From the NCBI GenBank assembly GCA_903854305.1, contig CAINWC010000270.1:1-9925 (forward strand): DNA of 9,925 nt, written 5' to 3'. Shown here one piece after another: positions 6,167-9,925 of this stretch. Below the pieces are notes generated by a model. That model saw only the letters and a list, made by a program, of their open reading frames with translations, was not told where the DNA came from and searched no databases. Positions within the stretch are counted from its first letter, which is position 1; the number at the start of each line of letters is the position of its first letter. Both the position numbers and the translations under genes were made by a program. The DNA comes from an uncultured Pseudomonadota bacterium. Its GTDB lineage: Bacteria > Pseudomonadota > Gammaproteobacteria > Burkholderiales > Methylophilaceae.

Positions 6167-6270
6167 ATTCCACAGCGCATTCAAGTTAAGACAAGGCGAA
6201 GGGTCGCAGACAGTACAACAAGTACGGCAAGACCTGACAACGCAGTATTAATTTGAATGCGCTGTGGAAT
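6167..6270. repeat. 104-bp palindromic element with 23-bp terminal inverted repeats
   Basis: Bases 6167-6189 and 6248-6270 are inverted copies, 22 of 23 identical, and the one difference is a G:U-type pair. The arms start ATTCCACAGCGC and the right end reads GCGCTGTGGAAT. The 58-bp core has further nested complementarity: GCG (6196-6198) with CGC (6241-6243), GGTC (6202-6205) with GACC (6231-6234), and GTAC (6213-6216) with GTAC (6222-6225) around AACAA. The whole could fold as one long hairpin. The element has no coding frame, starts 43 bp from the accA start and ends 2 bp from the dnaE stop. It looks like a MITE or REP/BIME-like dispersed repeat, possibly serving as a dnaE 3' structure. No clear target-site duplication is visible. 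Repetition elsewhere in the genome is inferred, as only one copy is present here. Confidence 0.7.
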
Positions 6271-6272
6271 AT

Positions 6273-9200
6273 TCAATTATATAGGATTTTTACGTTACTT
6301 TGACTCAACCACTCAGTTAAGCCTGCAATCAGCGCATCGTGCAAGTCTACGCGCCAGTCGTTGCCCAGCATCAATTCCACTTTACTGGTCTTATTATGGT
6401 ATTCAACTTTAACCGCGCAACCACGTGATTCATCTGATGCGCTTTTACAATAAGGCTTTAACAATGACTTTAATTTAACGGCGTCTGCCTGTCCATTACA
6501 TGAAATCTTTAAAAAACTGGCTTTACTGTTTCGCAAGCCAGATAAATCATGTAATTTTCTAGCATTGACTCGAATACCACCTGAGAACTCATCGTTGCTT
6601 ACGCGGCCCTCTACAATAATCAATTGATCATCTTTTAATAAAGATTGATATTGATTAAGTAAGTCGCTGCCAACTACCACTTCAATACGTGTCGTGCCGT
6701 CATCCAAACCTACAATGGCCATTTTTCCACGCGCTGTCATGCGATTACGCACGCCAGACACAATACCGGCGATTAATTGCGACTGCTCTTTAGGCGCTAG
6801 ATTGGCTAAGGTAGTCGAAACAAACTGACTGAGATCTTTTTGATATGCCCAATAAGGATGCCCACTAAAATAAAAACCAAGCGCGGCTTTTTCTTCTTGC
6901 AAACGCTGCTGCTCAGTCCAACTAGGTACAGTTGGTAAAATATTAGCCGCTTTATCAGCAATTTCGCCAAACAAACTGTTTTGATTACTATTGGCACTAT
7001 TTTGCTCTGCTGCCGCCATGGCCATGGCTACGCCAGCTAATAAAGCATTACGACTGGGGTTTACATTATCGGATGAAAGCTTATCAAAAGCACCTGCACG
7101 GATTAGTGACTCCACCACCCTACGGTTTACTTTGCGTAAATCCAAGCGATTACAAAAATCGAACAAATCGGTAAAAGGACCATCTTGTCGGCGTGCTTGT
7201 AAAATCACCTCAATGGCAGCCATACCTGTACCTTTTACCGCACCTAAGCCGTACAATATTTGCTTGCGACTGGTAGGTGTAAATTTAAAATCACTGTGAT
7301 TCACATCTGGTGGCAACACTTCAATTTGATTCGGCGCACAATCATCATAAAAAATATGTACGCTGTCAGTGTTATTCATATCTGCAGACATCGTAGAGGC
7401 CAAAAATGCCGCTGGGTAATGGGCTTTTAAATAAGCCGTTTGGTACGCCACTAGTGCGTAGGCAGCAGCATGTGATTTATTAAAACCATAGCCGGCAAAC
7501 TTTTCCAACAGATCGAACAACTCCGTGGCTTGGCGCTCAGTCATGTTGTTTTTTACAGCACCTTCAGTGAAGGTTTTACGCTGATCATCCATCTCTTCTT
7601 TTTTCTTTTTACCCATGGCGCGACGTAACAAATCTGCGCCGCCCAAGCTATAGCCTGCCACCACTTGCGCAATCTGCATCACCTGCTCTTGATATACGGC
7701 AATGCCGTAAGTCTCTTTTAGAATCGGTTCAGTCAGCGGATGCGGGTATTCCACGCGTTGTTTACCATGTTTGCGGCGACAAAAGTCTGGAATCAAATCC
7801 ATCGGGCCTGGACGATACAGCGCAACCAAAGCAATAATATCTTCGAAGCAATCCGGCATCGCTTGTTTAAGCATGTCTTTCATGCCGCGTGACTCTAGCT
7901 GAAACACCGCAGTGGTATTGGCTGTTTTTAGTAGTTGAAAAGTGGCTTTATCATTTAGCGGTAACGTGGCAAAAGATAAAGGTGGCAGACCTTCAGACGC
8001 ACGTTGTTTATTCGCATTCACCAAAGCTAATTCTAAAATGGTGAGTGTGCGCAGACCCAAAAAGTCAAACTTCACTAGACCAACAGCTTCAACGTCATCC
8101 TTATCATACTGGCTGACCAAACTTGCGCCATCGGCTTGGCAATAGACAGGTGAAAAATCTGAGATTTTACTTGGTGAAATAAGTACACCACCGGCATGCA
8201 TCCCCACATTACGCACCAAGCCTTCTAAGCGCAAGGCTAACTCTAACAACTCACGTAACTCTTCTTCGTTCTCACGACGCTCAGCTAATTGCGGCTCTTT
8301 CACCAAAGCATCAGTTAAGGTAATGCCAAGCTCCATGGGAATGAGTTTGCTAATACCATCTACAAAGTGGAAAGGTAAGTCTAATACGCGACCTACATCA
8401 CGAATCACCGCTTTTGCCGCCATGGTACCGAAAGTAGCAATCTGTGAAACGGCATCTAATCCGTATTTCTGTTTCACGTAATCAATGACGCGATCTCGCC
8501 CTTCTTGGCAAAAGTCAATATCAAAGTCGGGCATAGAAACGCGGTCTGGATTCAGAAATCGCTCAAACAACAGGTTATATTCCAGTGGGTCTAAATCGGT
8601 AATACCCAAACTGTAAGCGACCACGGAACCTGCACCAGATCCACGACCCGGCCCAACGGGCACACCATTATTTTTAGCCCAATTAATGAAGTCCGCCACA
8701 ATTAAAAAGTAGCCGGCAAAGCCCATTTGATTGATGACATTGGTTTCAAAATCTAATCGTGCATCATAAGTGGCCTGCTTCGTAGTACGTAAATTTTCAT
8801 CCGGATACAATACCACCAATCGTTTTGCTAAGCCTGCACGCGCTTCAGCAATGAGATACTCATTCAAACTTTCATTATTCGGTGTTGGGAAGTTAGGTAA
8901 ATAATTTTTGCCTAGGACTAACGATAAGTTGCATCGTTTAGCGATTTCAACACTATTGGTCAGGGCTTCAGGCATGTCAGCAAACAAAGTCGCCATTTCA
9001 GCCTGTGTTTTGAAATATTGCTCAACGGTAAAGTTCTTAGGGCGGCGCGTATCTGCCAGTATATAGCCTTCTGAAATACAGGTACGTGCCTCGTGCGCTC
9101 TAAAATCATCCGGCGTCATAAACTGTATTGGATGCGTCGCAACCATGGGCAAATTCAGTGTATTTGCAATACTGCGTGCAAGGTGAATATAGTTTTCTTG

Positions 9201-9782
9201 CTGTGATTTTTGCTGAGTATTTTCAGTAGTGCTTACTATGCGTTGCACTTCTAAATAATAGCGATCTGGAAATAGACTTTGCCAGCCAGCAGCAAGCTTA
9301 CTAGCAAGCTCAGCATTATCCTGCAAGCAAGCTTGGCCAACATCACCCGCCTGAGCGCCAGACAACAAAATCAAACCTTCTGTGCCACATTCTACAAACC
9401 ATTCGCGCTTAAATTCAGCTCTACCGCGATACTGATTAGTTAAGAACGCACGGCTTAATAATTGACATAACAGCAAATAACCCGCTTGCGACTGGCATAA
9501 GAGCAAAAGGCGTGAGGGTTGATCGCGATTTTCAGTGTTTTCCAACCAAATATCACAGCCAATAATAGGTTTGATACCCTTACCACGCGCGGCTTTGTAG
9601 AACTTGATTGCACCGAATAGATTACTTAAATCAGTGAGTGCCAGTGCCGGAATTTTATCTGCCACCGCCTGTTTTACATAGTCATCAATACGCACAATGC
9701 CATCCACAATGGAATACTCACTGTGGCAACGCAAATGCACAAATGTAGGGGTGTTTAAGGGGGATAAATTGGTTTGCAACAT
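6273..9782 (-). CDS. dnaE: DNA polymerase III subunit alpha
   Basis: DnaE is the catalytic subunit of the replicative polymerase and works with epsilon and the beta clamp. The protein has 1169 residues, against 1160 in E. coli, and is uninterrupted. The N-terminal PHP domain starts FVHLRCHSEYSIVDG (14-28). The first HxH metal motif is HLR, as in E. coli, so intrinsic PHP nuclease activity is unlikely. The palm has GPGRGSGAGS (377-386) and the catalytic pair Asp421/Asp423 in PDFDIDF, with the third, Asp573, in KFDFLGLRT. The fingers include YRPGPMDLIPDF (656-667) and GYGFNKSHAAAYALVAY (764-780). A clamp-binding motif QNSLFG is at 934-939. The OB fold covers about 1002-1080, then a tau-binding-type tail. 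A short Gln-rich stretch (about 184-197) is a small spacer. Its start lies in a near-palindrome. Confidence 0.99.
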   Translation of the reverse strand: MLQTNLSPLNTPTFVHLRCHSEYSIVDGIVRIDDYVKQAVADKIPALALTDLSNLFGAIKFYKAARGKGIKPIIGCDIWLENTENRDQPSRLLLLCQSQAGYLLLCQLLSRAFLTNQYRGRAEFKREWFVECGTEGLILLSGAQAGDVGQACLQDNAELASKLAAGWQSLFPDRYYLEVQRIVSTTENTQQKSQQENYIHLARSIANTLNLPMVATHPIQFMTPDDFRAHEARTCISEGYILADTRRPKNFTVEQYFKTQAEMATLFADMPEALTNSVEIAKRCNLSLVLGKNYLPNFPTPNNESLNEYLIAEARAGLAKRLVVLYPDENLRTTKQATYDARLDFETNVINQMGFAGYFLIVADFINWAKNNGVPVGPGRGSGAGSVVAYSLGITDLDPLEYNLLFERFLNPDRVSMPDFDIDFCQEGRDRVIDYVKQKYGLDAVSQIATFGTMAAKAVIRDVGRVLDLPFHFVDGISKLIPMELGITLTDALVKEPQLAERRENEEELRELLELALRLEGLVRNVGMHAGGVLISPSKISDFSPVYCQADGASLVSQYDKDDVEAVGLVKFDFLGLRTLTILELALVNANKQRASEGLPPLSFATLPLNDKATFQLLKTANTTAVFQLESRGMKDMLKQAMPDCFEDIIALVALYRPGPMDLIPDFCRRKHGKQRVEYPHPLTEPILKETYGIAVYQEQVMQIAQVVAGYSLGGADLLRRAMGKKKKEEMDDQRKTFTEGAVKNNMTERQATELFDLLEKFAGYGFNKSHAAAYALVAYQTAYLKAHYPAAFLASTMSADMNNTDSVHIFYDDCAPNQIEVLPPDVNHSDFKFTPTSRKQILYGLGAVKGTGMAAIEVILQARRQDGPFTDLFDFCNRLDLRKVNRRVVESLIRAGAFDKLSSDNVNPSRNALLAGVAMAMAAAEQNSANSNQNSLFGEIADKAANILPTVPSWTEQQRLQEEKAALGFYFSGHPYWAYQKDLSQFVSTTLANLAPKEQSQLIAGIVSGVRNRMTARGKMAIVGLDDGTTRIEVVVGSDLLNQYQSLLKDDQLIIVEGRVSNDEFSGGIRVNARKLHDLSGLRNSKASFLKISCNGQADAVKLKSLLKPYCKSASDESRGCAVKVEYHNKTSKVELMLGNDWRVDLHDALIAGLTEWLSQSNVKILYN

Positions 9783-9800
9783 AAGGCAAATTTTACCTTA
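9782..9800 (-). promoter_or_regulatory. 19-bp near-palindrome over the dnaE translation start
   Basis: On the minus strand TAAGG...CCTTA spans the leader up to the first base of the dnaE ATG, symmetric except for one mismatched pair and the centre base. The only Shine-Dalgarno-like bases (AAGG, 9799-9796) are 13 bases from the ATG and pair with CCTT directly before it. This could be a translational control hairpin or an operator; either role is inference. Confidence 0.35.
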
Positions 9801-9925
9801 TTGGCGTTACTTTTGAGCGTAAATCTTAGTTGTAAATCTCACTTAAAGTTAGCAATACCCACATCATTGCTATTGACAATGACGCAGGTATTTTAATTAG
9901 GTATATTTAATTAACTATGTACCAG
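9801..9925 (-). promoter_or_regulatory. dnaE upstream region with small dyads
   Basis: These 125 bases contain no supportable gene. They should carry the dnaE promoter if dnaE heads its operon, but I found no -35/-10 pair with normal spacing (TTGTCA and TTGCTA lack a matching -10). A 7-bp inverted repeat, TAGCAAT (9850-9856) and ATTGCTA (9866-9872) with a 9-bp spacer, and an overlapping CATTG/CAATG pair (9865-9881) may be regulatory or chance. Confidence 0.25.

Noticed and set aside
6991..7299. Plus-strand open frames inside dnaE, tilS, lysR and yceI
   Set aside because: They lie fully antisense to genes with strong family signatures, lack ribosome binding sites and have compositions expected of shadow frames.
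1..9925. CRISPR array, tRNA/rRNA gene, insertion sequence, or toxin-antitoxin pair
   Set aside because: I saw no regularly spaced direct repeats, no tRNA-like cloverleaf with conserved T-loop, no transposase frame and no recognised toxin or antitoxin. The small ORFs at 66-293 are too incomplete to claim as such.

Overview
The window suggests a contig end from an A+T-rich betaproteobacterium. The lineage call is an inference: dnaE-accA-tilS in one direction is a familiar betaproteobacterial order, and the low G+C with these protein sequences fits a Methylophilaceae-type (Methylotenera-like) methylotroph. No ribosomal RNA or other marker here can prove it. The first 65 bases are not biological: they are an Illumina P5/TruSeq adapter with its i5 index, so the true genome sequence begins near base 66 at a broken contig end.

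Layout: (1) 66-584 holds two tiny overlapping minus-strand reading frames cut by the contig end, then a roughly 280-bp AT-rich gap with two dyad structures. (2) 585-1037 (+) is an unrecognised 150-aa protein with a good ribosome binding site. (3) 1080-3638 is a compact module: a LysR-type regulator (-) divergent from a secreted YceI-family protein (+) and a pirin (+). The lysR-yceI gap carries an 8-bp dyad around a perfect TATAAT reading toward lysR, a reasonable candidate for an autoregulatory LysR operator. (4) 3714-9782 (-) is a core housekeeping block transcribed dnaE -> accA -> tilS: replicative DNA polymerase III alpha, the carboxyltransferase alpha subunit of acetyl-CoA carboxylase, and tRNA-Ile lysidine synthetase. 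The pirin and tilS genes converge at 3639-3713 with no clear terminator between them.

Non-coding structure is the most unusual part. A 104-bp element bounded by 23-bp near-perfect inverted repeats sits 2 bp after the dnaE stop and looks like a MITE/REP-type dispersed palindromic repeat. A 10-bp perfect hairpin lies between accA and tilS, in the orientation of a plus-strand (antisense) terminator. The dnaE translation start is embedded in a 19-bp near-palindrome that would pair its only Shine-Dalgarno-like bases. I see no CRISPR array, tRNA, rRNA, transposase or convincing novel defence or metabolic system. The accessory-looking part is bases 66-1037 and it is cut by the contig end.
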